Shown in pieces: positions 1-5,493 of a DNA stretch of 5,493 nt. The translations under genes and the position numbers were made by a program. The DNA lies in NCBI GenBank assembly GCA_005877565.1, contig VBOK01000031.1, forward strand, positions 1-5,493. The letters run 5' to 3'. The notes beneath the pieces are model-generated. The model saw nothing but the letters and a program-made list of their open reading frames with translations. It searched no databases and was not told the DNA's origin. Within the stretch, counting starts at the first letter, position 1, and the number at the start of each line of letters is the position of its first letter. The stretch comes from Nitrospirota bacterium (GTDB lineage: Bacteria > Nitrospirota > Nitrospiria > Nitrospirales > NS-4).

Positions 1-30
1 TCCCTGCTCTTCTTCAAGTGGGCACGCTGA
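1..30 (+). CDS. 3' end of an unidentified gene (partial)
   Basis: The first frame of the window reads SLLFFKWAR and then TGA at 28-30. The hydrophobic run followed by a basic tail would suit the C-terminus of a membrane protein, but nine residues are too few to identify a family. Support is indirect. The next gene has its Shine-Dalgarno sequence just after this stop and lies in the same frame, which is typical of adjacent genes in one transcript. The stretch could also be non-coding sequence that happens to be open. Confidence 0.3.
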   Translation, partial: SLLFFKWAR

Positions 31-37
31 CAAGCCC

Positions 38-43
38 GGGAGG
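38..43 (+). promoter_or_regulatory. Shine-Dalgarno sequence that fixes an ATC start
   Basis: GGGAGG at 38-43 is a strong anti-Shine-Dalgarno match. It ends five bases before ATC at 49-51, which is optimal spacing. The upstream in-frame stop at 28-30 and the lack of any ATG, GTG or TTG codon in this frame before position 190 leave the ATC as the natural initiation site. Confidence 0.6.
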
Positions 44-48
44 TTCCC

Positions 49-237
49 ATCTCGAGACCAGGAAAGGCGACTCTCGCAAAACGCGATCGTGAGAAGGCCA
101 AGCGCGCCAAGCAACAGGAAAAAGAAGCGCGCCGGGCCCAGCGGAAGGCGGAAAAGGCAGTTCGCCCCCGACCGACCGGTGGAGAAGACCCGGACCTCGC
201 CGGCATGCGACCGGGACCGCAAGCTCCCCTCTTCTAA
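49..237 (+). CDS. small Lys/Arg-rich conserved hypothetical protein, apparent ATC start
   Basis: This is a 62-codon frame ending at TAA 235-237. Its N-terminal two thirds (residues 5-38) is a highly charged, Lys/Arg/Glu/Ala-rich segment likely to form one long helix. A short acidic-then-Pro/Gly tail follows, with GGEDPDLAGMRPGPQ at about 44-58. From memory, short hypothetical proteins with a basic helix starting near KATLxKR and a tail like EDPDxAGxxPGPQP recur in several bacterial phyla. That resemblance is why I call it a gene, but I could not check it by search. The function is unknown; the basic helix could bind nucleic acid or ribosomes, which is inference. There is no signal peptide or membrane segment. 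The initiator is ATC at 49, supported by the GGGAGG five bases upstream. A start-codon mutation or a sequencing error (ATG read as ATC) are the alternatives. It lies 18 bases after the preceding stop, so it is probably cotranscribed with that gene. Confidence 0.6.
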   Translation: MSRPGKATLAKRDREKAKRAKQQEKEARRAQRKAEKAVRPRPTGGEDPDLAGMRPGPQAPLF

Positions 238-442
238 AAACCGGCCATGGATGATCGGCTGCGTGACGAGCCGGCACGCTCTGGATCCAAGCAATGCCGT
301 AGCCTCATGCCGAGTTGCGCGGCAGCCCCACGGAAGGTTTGCTCTCTGCTTCTCCTCCGACTCTGCTCGGTGTTCCCCTACTCCTTTCCCATTGCCCCTA
401 TCGTACACCCATCGTCGCGCCGATGACGACAAAGAGGCCTGT

Positions 443-471
443 TTGCATTCCCGCCAATCGCTTCGTATAAT
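443..471 (+). promoter_or_regulatory. sigma70-type promoter for the 105-aa gene
   Basis: TATAAT at 466-471 matches the consensus -10 exactly, which is notable in such GC-rich DNA. TTGCAT at 443-448 is a partial -35 (TTG conserved) with a 17-base spacer; the overlapping TTTGCA at 442-447 with an 18-base spacer is an alternative. Transcription would be expected to start near 478-480, two to four bases before the ATG at 482, giving an almost leaderless mRNA. The promoter is inferred from motif and position only. Confidence 0.6.
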
Positions 472-481
472 GCGGCCCGCC

Positions 482-799
482 ATGAGTGCGCCGCCACTGA
501 TCTTCCGGAAGAACACCCTCATCGAGAAGCACCAGATCGAGGGCAACGACCCCCCAGGCCGGTATTTCAGCCGCATCGTGTTGATCACGCGCACTGCGAC
601 CGGCTACACGGCCAAGGCCCAGTATGAATCCGTGATCGCTGAAACTCCCTCCCTGCCGACGATCGCTGAGGCCCTCCGGCACCTCGTCGGCCAGCTCCAG
701 AAGATCGGATTCACGCGGCTGCGGACGCGCTTAAACTTCCGCGGCAAGAAGTACTACGCCGAGAAAGAGCCCTGGGTGAACTACCCCGATCCCGCCTAG
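482..799 (+). CDS. uncharacterised 105-aa protein
   Basis: I do not recognise this protein. The frame stays open far upstream, but ATG 482 is the best start. The consensus -10 covers 466-471, so an mRNA from it begins after the other nearby ATG (470), and the upstream translation looks like random GC-rich sequence. No Shine-Dalgarno sequence precedes it. The residue pattern suggests a compact alpha/beta fold: strands at about 29-37 and 41-50 separated by a TGY turn, an amphipathic helix at 59-75 (TIAEALRHLVGQLQKIG), a strand at 78-86, then a basic-aromatic tail (GKKYYAEKEPW). A beta hairpin followed by an EAL-type helix loosely recalls HicB-like or dsRBD-like small folds, but that is weak inference. 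There is no signal peptide, membrane segment or Cys/His cluster, so it is probably cytosolic. It ends 47 bases before lhr, and a separate transcript for lhr is possible. Confidence 0.7.
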   Translation: MSAPPLIFRKNTLIEKHQIEGNDPPGRYFSRIVLITRTATGYTAKAQYESVIAETPSLPTIAEALRHLVGQLQKIGFTRLRTRLNFRGKKYYAEKEPWVNYPDPA

Positions 800-831
800 A
801 TCAGCCTGCTCCTTTCAGCCCTCGCACGTGC

Positions 832-837
832 TAAGAT
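832..837 (+). promoter_or_regulatory. possible -10 element for a leaderless lhr transcript
   Basis: TAAGAT at 832-837 fits the TANNNT pattern of bacterial -10 elements and ends nine bases before ATG 847. Transcription would start at about 844-847, at or next to the start codon. There is no convincing -35 at 15-19 bases upstream and no Shine-Dalgarno sequence before 847. The same -10-to-ATG spacing (ten bases) occurs at the 482 gene. The motif is short, so chance is a real alternative. Confidence 0.35.
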
Positions 838-846
838 TTGACTCGT

Positions 847-3800
847 ATGCCGTTATCCCGGTTTCATCCGATCATCGCGGAGTGGTTCCGCACGCGCTTC
901 GGCTCGCCCACCGACGTGCAGGCCCGAAGCTGGCCGGCGATCGAGACGGGCGACAACGTCCTGATCGCCGCGCCCACCGGCTCCGGCAAGACGCTCGCCG
1001 CCTTCCTCTCCTGTCTTGATGCCCTGTTCAAGCAGGCGCTCGCCGGCGGCCTCGAAGACCGCACACAGGTCGTGTACGTCTCCCCGCTCAAAGCGCTCAG
1101 TAACGACATCCAGAAGAACCTGCACCAGCCCCTGACTGAAATTTCTGAGCGGGCCCAGGCGACGGGGCTCCCGCGGCCGGAGATCCGCGTCACGGTCCGC
1201 ACCGGCGACACCCCCGGCCCGGCGCGCCAGCAGATGGTCCGGCGGCCGCCGCACATCCTGATCACGACGCCGGAATCTCTCTACCTGCTGCTCACGGCCG
1301 AGAAGAGCCGCCGGATGCTGCACAACGTCCGGACCGTCATCGTGGATGAAATTCACGCCGTGGCGCCGAACAAGCGCGGCGCACACCTGGCGCTGTCGTT
1401 AGAGCGACTCGACGCGCTCGCGCATGCCCGACCGGCCCGCATCGGCCTCTCGGCCACCCAAAGACCCATTGAAACCATCGCAGAGTTCCTCTCCCCTCCC
1501 GCTACGATGGGCTGCCGGATCGTCGACATCGGCCATCGCCGCGAGATGGACTTGGCGGTGGCGGTGCCCAAGGACGAACTGGGAGCAGTGGCGACGAACG
1601 CGATCTGGAGCGACATCTACGACCGGGTGGCCGACCTCGTGCGGGAGCACCGCTCCACGCTGGTCTTCGTCAACACCCGACGGCTGGCGGAACGCGTGGC
1701 CCACCACCTTGAAGAGCGCCTGCACGATCTGGGCGCGCAGGTCGTCGCCGCCCATCACGGCAGCCTGTCCCGGCAGATCCGCCTGTCGGCCGAAGAACGC
1801 CTCAAACACGGCGAGACCCGTGTGGTGGTGGCGACCGCTTCGCTGGAGCTCGGCATCGATGTCGGCACCGTGGACCTGGCGTGCCAGATCGGCTCGCCGC
1901 GGGCGATCGCCACCTGCCTGCAGCGGGTGGGCCGGTCCGGTCACTGGATCGGCACGCAGCCGAAAGGCCGGCTCTTTGCGACCACCCGCGACGAGCTGAT
2001 CGAATGCGCGGCACTGGTGCGTGCGATCCGGGCTGGCGTGCTCGATCGCATCGAGGTGCCTCCCGCGCCCCTGGACATCCTGGCCCAGCAGATCGTGGCG
2101 GAGGTGTCCGCCCAGGAGTGGCGGGAGGACGACCTCTATGCCCTGTGCCGGCGCGCCTTTCCCTACCGCGAGCTGGAGCGCGCGGAGTTCGACGCGGTGG
2201 TTCGGATGCTGGCCGAAGGGATCGCCACGCGCCGGGGCCGAGGCGGTGCGTACCTCCATCACGATCGGATCAACCGCCGGCTCCGCGCGCGGCGGGGCGC
2301 CCGCCTGGCGGCCCTTACCTCGGGCGGGGCCATTCCGGACACGTTCAACTACGCGGTGATCGCCGAGCCGGACGGCACGCAGGTCGGGTCCGTGGACGAA
2401 GACTTCGCGGTGGAGAGCCTGGCGGGGGACATCATTCTGCTGGGCAATTCCTCCTGGCGCATCCGCGGCGTGGAGACCGGCAAGGTCCGCGTGGAGGACG
2501 CCCATGGAGCGCCCCCGACGATTCCCTTCTGGCGAGGCGAGGCGCCGTCGCGCACCATCGAACTCTCCGCCGAAGTCGCCGCAATCCGAGCAGAGATAGA
2601 CCAGAGGCTTAACTCACCGAGCGAGCCGAAAGTGGGTGCGGGAGGGGCGCGGGTACCCGTTGCTCCGTCGAATGCAACGGGTGAGGGGCCCCCTCCCGCG
2701 ATGGTGGGTGCGGGAGGGGCGCGGGTACCCGTTGCTCCGTCAAATGCAACGGGTGATGGGCCCCCTCCCGATGTGATTGACTGGCTGCAATCGGAGTGTG
2801 GCCTGGAACGTCGGGGGGCCGAGCAAGCTGCTGCCTACGTGGCGGCTGGCCGCGCGATCCTCGGAACCGTGCCGACACAGGAGACGATCGTTGCGGAACG
2901 ATTCTTCGACGAAGGGGGCGGGATGCAACTGGTCCTGCACACCCCCTTCGGCGGGCGGCTGAACCGCGCCTGGGGCCTCGCGCTGCGGAAGCGCTTCTGC
3001 GCGACGTTCGACCAGGAGCTCCAAGCCGCCGCCACGGACGAGGGACTCGTCCTCTCGCTGGGCGAGCGGCACAGCTTCCCGCTGGAGGCGGTCTTCGGAT
3101 TCCTCCGCGCCGACACCGTGCGTGACGTGCTGGTCCAGGCCATTCTGGCCGCGCCCATGTTTGCCAGCCGCTGGCGCTGGAATGCAAGCCGCGCGCTGGC
3201 CCTGCTGCGCTTCGCTCACGGACGGCGCGTGTCCCCACAGATCCAGCGGATGCGCGCGGAAGACCTGCTGGCGGCTGTGTTTCCCGCCGCGCTGGCCTGC
3301 CAGGACAACATGAGGGGCATGCCCGAAGAGACCGCCCTGCCCGACCATCCGCTGGTCCGGGAAACCGTCCGCGACTGCCTGACCGAGGCAATGGACGTGG
3401 ATGGCCTCGTGGCCGTGCTCCGGCGCATCGAGCGCGGCGAGATCCGCTGCCTCGCGGTGGACACGCCCATGCCGTCGCCCTTCTGCCACGAGATCCTGAA
3501 CGCCAACCCGTACGCGTACCTGGATGACGCGCCGCTGGAGGAGCGGCGTGCGCGCGCCGTCGAGATGCGTCGGAGCTTGCCGCCGGACCTGGCCGGGGAT
3601 CTCGGCGCACTGGACCCAGCGGCGATCGCCGAGGTGGCAGCAGAGGCCTGGCCGGTGGTTCGCGACGCAGACGAATTGCACGACGCCTTGCTGACGCTGA
3701 TCTGGGTGCCGGAGGAACTCGGAAGAGACTGGGCGGCCTTCCTCCCCGCGTTGCTTGAAACCGGCCGTGCGACCATCCTAGTGGGAGGGGATGATGCCGG

Positions 3801-5358
3801 CTGGGTCGCCACCGAACGCCTCGCCACGGTTCGCACAGTCTTCCCTGCCGCCGAGTACAGTCCAGCGGTCGAAGGAGTTGGCGCGGCAGAACACGAGGAA
3901 CGGGATGAAGCGATCCGTAGAATCGTTCAAGGCTGGATGGAGAGCACCGGCCCCACGACCGCCGAGGAACTGGCCGGCAAACTACACCTACCGCTTCAGG
4001 ACGTGAACGGGGCGTTACTGCGCCTCGAAGCAGAAGGTCAAATTCTGCGCGGGCACTTCCGTTCCCCCTCCCAGGAAGAATGGTGTGATCGGCGTCTGCT
4101 GGCCCGCATCCATCGCCTCACCATCGGCAGGCTCCGGCGGGAAATCGAGCCGGTCACGGCAGCCGACTTCATGCAGTTCCTGTTTCAGTGGCAGCATGTC
4201 GCAGCAGGGGCGCGGCTCCACGGCGAAGCCGGCCTCTTGGAGATCATCCGACAACTGGCCGGATTCGAGGCTGCGGCCTCGGCCTGGGAGCGGTATCTGC
4301 TGCCAGCAAGAATCTCCAAATACGATCCGGCACTGTTGGACCGACTTTGCTTGAGCGGCTCGGTGGCCTGGGGACGCCTCACACCGCCCGCACAGGCCGC
4401 TAGCGAGGGCGACTCCACACAACGCCACCGCACCGTACCCACGAGTGTATCCCCGATCAGTCTGTTTCCGCGCGAGGATGTCGAATGGCTGCTGGCCACG
4501 GATGGAAACGGGTCTTCGTCTCCCTCTGTCAGCCCTCTTGCCGAGGACATTCACCGATTCATCCACACGCGCGGAGCCAGTTTCTTCTCGGACATCGTCA
4601 AAGGCACGGGGCATCTCCCCTCGGAAGTGGAACAGGGTCTGTGGGAGCTCGTGGCCGCCGGGTCGGTCACGGCGGACGGCTTCGACAACCTCCGCGCATT
4701 GCTGGACCCGCGCCGCCGTCGTGCGGAAGGAAGAGCTCGGACCAAGCGCCCCAGGCATGCGTCCGGGCGGTGGTCGCTGCTTAGGCAAGCTATCAGCTAT
4801 CAGGCAGCGGCTCTCAGCCCACAGTCCTCAGCACTCAGTCCTCAGTCCTCGCCGCCGGTCGAACAGGTGGCGAGGCAGTTGCTTCGCCGGTACGGCGTCG
4901 TGTTTCGCGATCTCCTGCAACGCGAATCGCTGCCGCTGGCCTGGCGCGACCTGCTGGTGTGCTATCGGAAGATGGAGCTGCGCGGGCTAGTCGGTGGCGG
5001 GCGATTCGTCAGCGGCTTCATCGGCGAGCAGTTCGCGCTGCCGGATGCAGTGGAGTCCTTGCGCGCCCTGCGCCGGGCGATGGGACACGCAGAGAAGCGC
5101 ACGGCGCAGGAAATCAGGGTCTCCGCCGCCGATCCGCTCAACCTGGTCGGCGTCGTCCTGCCGGGCGCCCGTGTGCCGGCTGTCCCGACCAACTACGTGG
5201 TCTTCCGCGACGGGGTGCCGACCCGAACCGGCACGGTCCGCGATCCCGATCAACGGGACCGCTCTCAGGCCGGCCAACCGGATGTCGAGACCGCTGAGTC
5301 CGGCAAGCTGTACTACTGGCAGCGCGAGCCCACGTTCACCCGCCGACGACGCTCGTGA
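847..5358 (+). CDS. lhr: Lhr-family ATP-dependent DNA/RNA helicase
   Basis: Lhr is a superfamily 2, 3'-to-5' ssDNA-dependent ATPase and helicase that unwinds RNA:DNA hybrids and is tied to DNA repair. At 1503 aa this is full length (E. coli and mycobacterial Lhr are about 1500). Motifs: FGSPTDVQ (18-25), Walker A APTGSGKT (42-49), Ia SPLKALSND (79-87), Ib TTPESL (140-145), II DEIH (167-170), III SAT (202-204), IV LVFVNTRR (272-279), V ATASLELGIDVG (329-340), VI QRVGRSGH (359-366). A winged-helix region and beta-barrel core follow, with PFWRGE (560-565), whose Trp probably matches the essential Trp of mycobacterial Lhr-Core. The Lhr C-terminal part is intact, including FFDEGGGMQLVLHTPFG (from 686) and VSAADPLNLVG (1425-1435). 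ATG 847 is chosen; TTG 838 is the only other start, since TAA lies at 832-834. Repeats at residues 596-643 and 1315-1335 interrupt linkers only. The last 23 bases overlap the convergent hydrolase gene. Confidence 0.96.
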   Translation: MPLSRFHPIIAEWFRTRFGSPTDVQARSWPAIETGDNVLIAAPTGSGKTLAAFLSCLDALFKQALAGGLEDRTQVVYVSPLKALSNDIQKNLHQPLTEISERAQATGLPRPEIRVTVRTGDTPGPARQQMVRRPPHILITTPESLYLLLTAEKSRRMLHNVRTVIVDEIHAVAPNKRGAHLALSLERLDALAHARPARIGLSATQRPIETIAEFLSPPATMGCRIVDIGHRREMDLAVAVPKDELGAVATNAIWSDIYDRVADLVREHRSTLVFVNTRRLAERVAHHLEERLHDLGAQVVAAHHGSLSRQIRLSAEERLKHGETRVVVATASLELGIDVGTVDLACQIGSPRAIATCLQRVGRSGHWIGTQPKGRLFATTRDELIECAALVRAIRAGVLDRIEVPPAPLDILAQQIVAEVSAQEWREDDLYALCRRAFPYRELERAEFDAVVRMLAEGIATRRGRGGAYLHHDRINRRLRARRGARLAALTSGGAIPDTFNYAVIAEPDGTQVGSVDEDFAVESLAGDIILLGNSSWRIRGVETGKVRVEDAHGAPPTIPFWRGEAPSRTIELSAEVAAIRAEIDQRLNSPSEPKVGAGGARVPVAPSNATGEGPPPAMVGAGGARVPVAPSNATGDGPPPDVIDWLQSECGLERRGAEQAAAYVAAGRAILGTVPTQETIVAERFFDEGGGMQLVLHTPFGGRLNRAWGLALRKRFCATFDQELQAAATDEGLVLSLGERHSFPLEAVFGFLRADTVRDVLVQAILAAPMFASRWRWNASRALALLRFAHGRRVSPQIQRMRAEDLLAAVFPAALACQDNMRGMPEETALPDHPLVRETVRDCLTEAMDVDGLVAVLRRIERGEIRCLAVDTPMPSPFCHEILNANPYAYLDDAPLEERRARAVEMRRSLPPDLAGDLGALDPAAIAEVAAEAWPVVRDADELHDALLTLIWVPEELGRDWAAFLPALLETGRATILVGGDDAGWVATERLATVRTVFPAAEYSPAVEGVGAAEHEERDEAIRRIVQGWMESTGPTTAEELAGKLHLPLQDVNGALLRLEAEGQILRGHFRSPSQEEWCDRRLLARIHRLTIGRLRREIEPVTAADFMQFLFQWQHVAAGARLHGEAGLLEIIRQLAGFEAAASAWERYLLPARISKYDPALLDRLCLSGSVAWGRLTPPAQAASEGDSTQRHRTVPTSVSPISLFPREDVEWLLATDGNGSSSPSVSPLAEDIHRFIHTRGASFFSDIVKGTGHLPSEVEQGLWELVAAGSVTADGFDNLRALLDPRRRRAEGRARTKRPRHASGRWSLLRQAISYQAAALSPQSSALSPQSSPPVEQVARQLLRRYGVVFRDLLQRESLPLAWRDLLVCYRKMELRGLVGGGRFVSGFIGEQFALPDAVESLRALRRAMGHAEKRTAQEIRVSAADPLNLVGVVLPGARVPAVPTNYVVFRDGVPTRTGTVRDPDQRDRSQAGQPDVETAESGKLYYWQREPTFTRRRRS
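2639..2698. repeat. nested palindrome, first copy
   Basis: The outer arms CGGGAGGGG (2639-2647) and CCCCTCCCG (2690-2698) are perfect 9-base complements. The inner arms ACCCGTTGC (2655-2663) and GCAACGGGT (2674-2682) are also perfect 9-base complements, around a 10-base loop. The whole 60-base element could fold as a long hairpin with an asymmetric internal loop, resembling REP-type or other dispersed palindromic elements. Confidence 0.85.
2711..2770. repeat. nested palindrome, second copy
   Basis: This is the same fold as the copy 72 bases upstream: outer arms 2711-2719 with 2762-2770, inner arms 2727-2735 with 2746-2754. Both point differences from the first copy fall in unpaired positions (the apical loop and the internal loop), so all four arms are unchanged. 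Confidence 0.85.
4788..4850 (+). repeat. nine degenerate heptamers in frame within lhr
   Basis: The stretch divides into nine 7-base units: AGCTATC, AGCTATC, AGGCAGC, GGCTCTC, AGCCCAC, AGTCCTC, AGCACTC, AGTCCTC, AGTCCTC. The consensus is roughly AGYNCTC. Three heptamers make 21 bases, so the protein shows a 7-residue period: AISYQAA, ALSPQSS, ALSPQSS (residues 1315-1335). The segment lies just after the conserved GRWSLL motif and before VEQVARQLLRRYG, at a linker. The composition is unlike the surrounding coding sequence and resembles intergenic short tandem repeats. Confidence 0.88.
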
Positions 5359-5493
5359 AGACGACATCGTGGAGGGCCGGCCGGAAGGCGCGGATCTTGT
5401 CGTTCTTCCGCGTCGGGTGGACGCGGTTCGTGAGCAGCACCACGATGAGCTCATGATCGGGGTCGACCCAGACCGAGGTGCCCGCATAGCCGA
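5336..5493 (-). CDS. beta-lactamase-family serine hydrolase, C-terminal end (partial)
   Basis: Read on the minus strand from the right edge, the frame gives 51 residues and a stop at 5336-5338. It contains GYAGTSVWVDPDHELIVVLL (1-20), TNRVHPTRKN (21-30) and IRAFRPALHDVV. This is the typical C-terminal segment of the class C beta-lactamase / penicillin-binding-protein-like serine hydrolases (Pfam Beta-lactamase, PF00144): the strand after the KTG/HTG box, G(T)S.WVDP....VVLLTNR, followed by the final helix. The catalytic SxxK and Tyr motifs and the HTG box lie beyond the window, so activity cannot be judged. Family members include esterases, peptidases and true beta-lactamases; the HP(T/S)R extension is more typical of the esterase/peptidase-like group than of AmpC, but this is from memory. 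It overlaps lhr tail-to-tail by 23 bases, with no room for a terminator between them. Confidence 0.88.
   Translation of the reverse strand, partial: GYAGTSVWVDPDHELIVVLLTNRVHPTRKNDKIRAFRPALHDVVFTSVVGG

Larger units (their letters stand above)
2632..2775 (+). repeat. tandem 72-bp direct repeat inside lhr
   Basis: Two adjacent units, 2632-2703 and 2704-2775, match at 65 of their first 67 bases; only the last five bases diverge. The mismatches are G2670/A2742 (synonymous, Ser) and G2685/T2757 (Glu to Asp). The 72-base length keeps the frame, giving two copies of VGAGGARVPVAPSNATG followed by E or D, then GPPP (residues 596-643). They lie between the end of the helicase core and the DVIDWLQSECGL block that opens the C-terminal region, where Lhr proteins normally have a variable linker. 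The Gly/Pro/Ala-rich peptide should be disordered. Confidence 0.93.

Noticed and set aside
238..441. Possible RNA gene or terminator after the small basic gene
   Set aside because: No stable stem followed by a T run, no tRNA-like cloverleaf and no conserved RNA motif could be found. The CCGGC/GCCGG pair at 241-274 is only five bases long. The pyrimidine-rich part at about 340-400 has no clear function.
89..481. Long N-terminal extension of the 105-aa protein, open in frame from 89
   Set aside because: The frame is open by GC bias. It overlaps the better-supported small gene at 49-237 in another frame, looks like random composition, and a consensus promoter lies inside it at 443-471.
838..846. 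TTG 838 as the lhr start
   Set aside because: It would add only three residues (MTR) and has no Shine-Dalgarno sequence. ATG 847 gives the usual short lead into the FHP..AEWF block. TTG cannot be fully excluded.
1399..2505. Long minus-strand open frame of 368 codons opposite lhr, and other long frames on either strand inside lhr
   Set aside because: These are shadows of a GC-rich coding strand. Their translations are rich in Arg, Ala, Pro and Gly with no domain, while the lhr frame carries every expected motif.
2632..2775. CRISPR array
   Set aside because: There are only two units, directly adjacent with no spacer between them, and they are translated in frame.
4788..4850. Frameshifted or broken lhr at the low-complexity tract
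   Set aside because: Conserved Lhr blocks continue in the same frame on both sides (GRWSLL before, VEQVARQLLRRYG and WRDLL after), so the gene is intact.

Overview
The window is high-GC bacterial DNA with dense genes, minimal spacers and bacterial-type coding. No gene identifies the host outright. The gene set fits a Gram-negative, GC-rich soil or water bacterium, and a Nitrospira-like lineage is one possibility, but that is only an impression.

Layout. Bases 1-30 hold the last nine codons of a forward gene that enters from the left. Eighteen bases later, behind a near-perfect Shine-Dalgarno sequence, lies a 62-codon gene (49-237) for a small Lys/Arg-rich protein. It has no ATG, GTG or TTG at the expected place and appears to start at ATC. 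Bases 238-441 contain no gene, RNA or terminator I can support; part of this stretch is pyrimidine-rich. A sigma70-type promoter with a consensus TATAAT at 466-471 sits directly before a 105-aa unrecognised protein (482-799), close enough for its mRNA to be essentially leaderless. After a 47-base spacer comes the main gene, a full-length bacterial Lhr-family DNA/RNA helicase (847-5358, 1503 aa). Its last 23 bases overlap the 3' end of a convergent minus-strand gene for a beta-lactamase-family serine hydrolase, of which only the C-terminal 51 residues are present.

The most unusual part is inside lhr. Two stretches that look like intergenic repeat DNA are read through in frame at inter-domain linkers. 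The first is a tandem pair of 72-bp units (2632-2775), each containing a 60-base nested palindrome. The second is a run of nine degenerate 7-bp units (4788-4850), which is in frame only because nine sevens make 21 codons. All helicase motifs and the Lhr C-terminal signature blocks remain intact around them, so the gene looks functional.

The genes do not form an obvious pathway. Lhr acts in nucleic-acid repair, the downstream hydrolase is probably unrelated, and the two small proteins have unknown roles. I see no mobile-element gene, CRISPR array, tRNA or rRNA.
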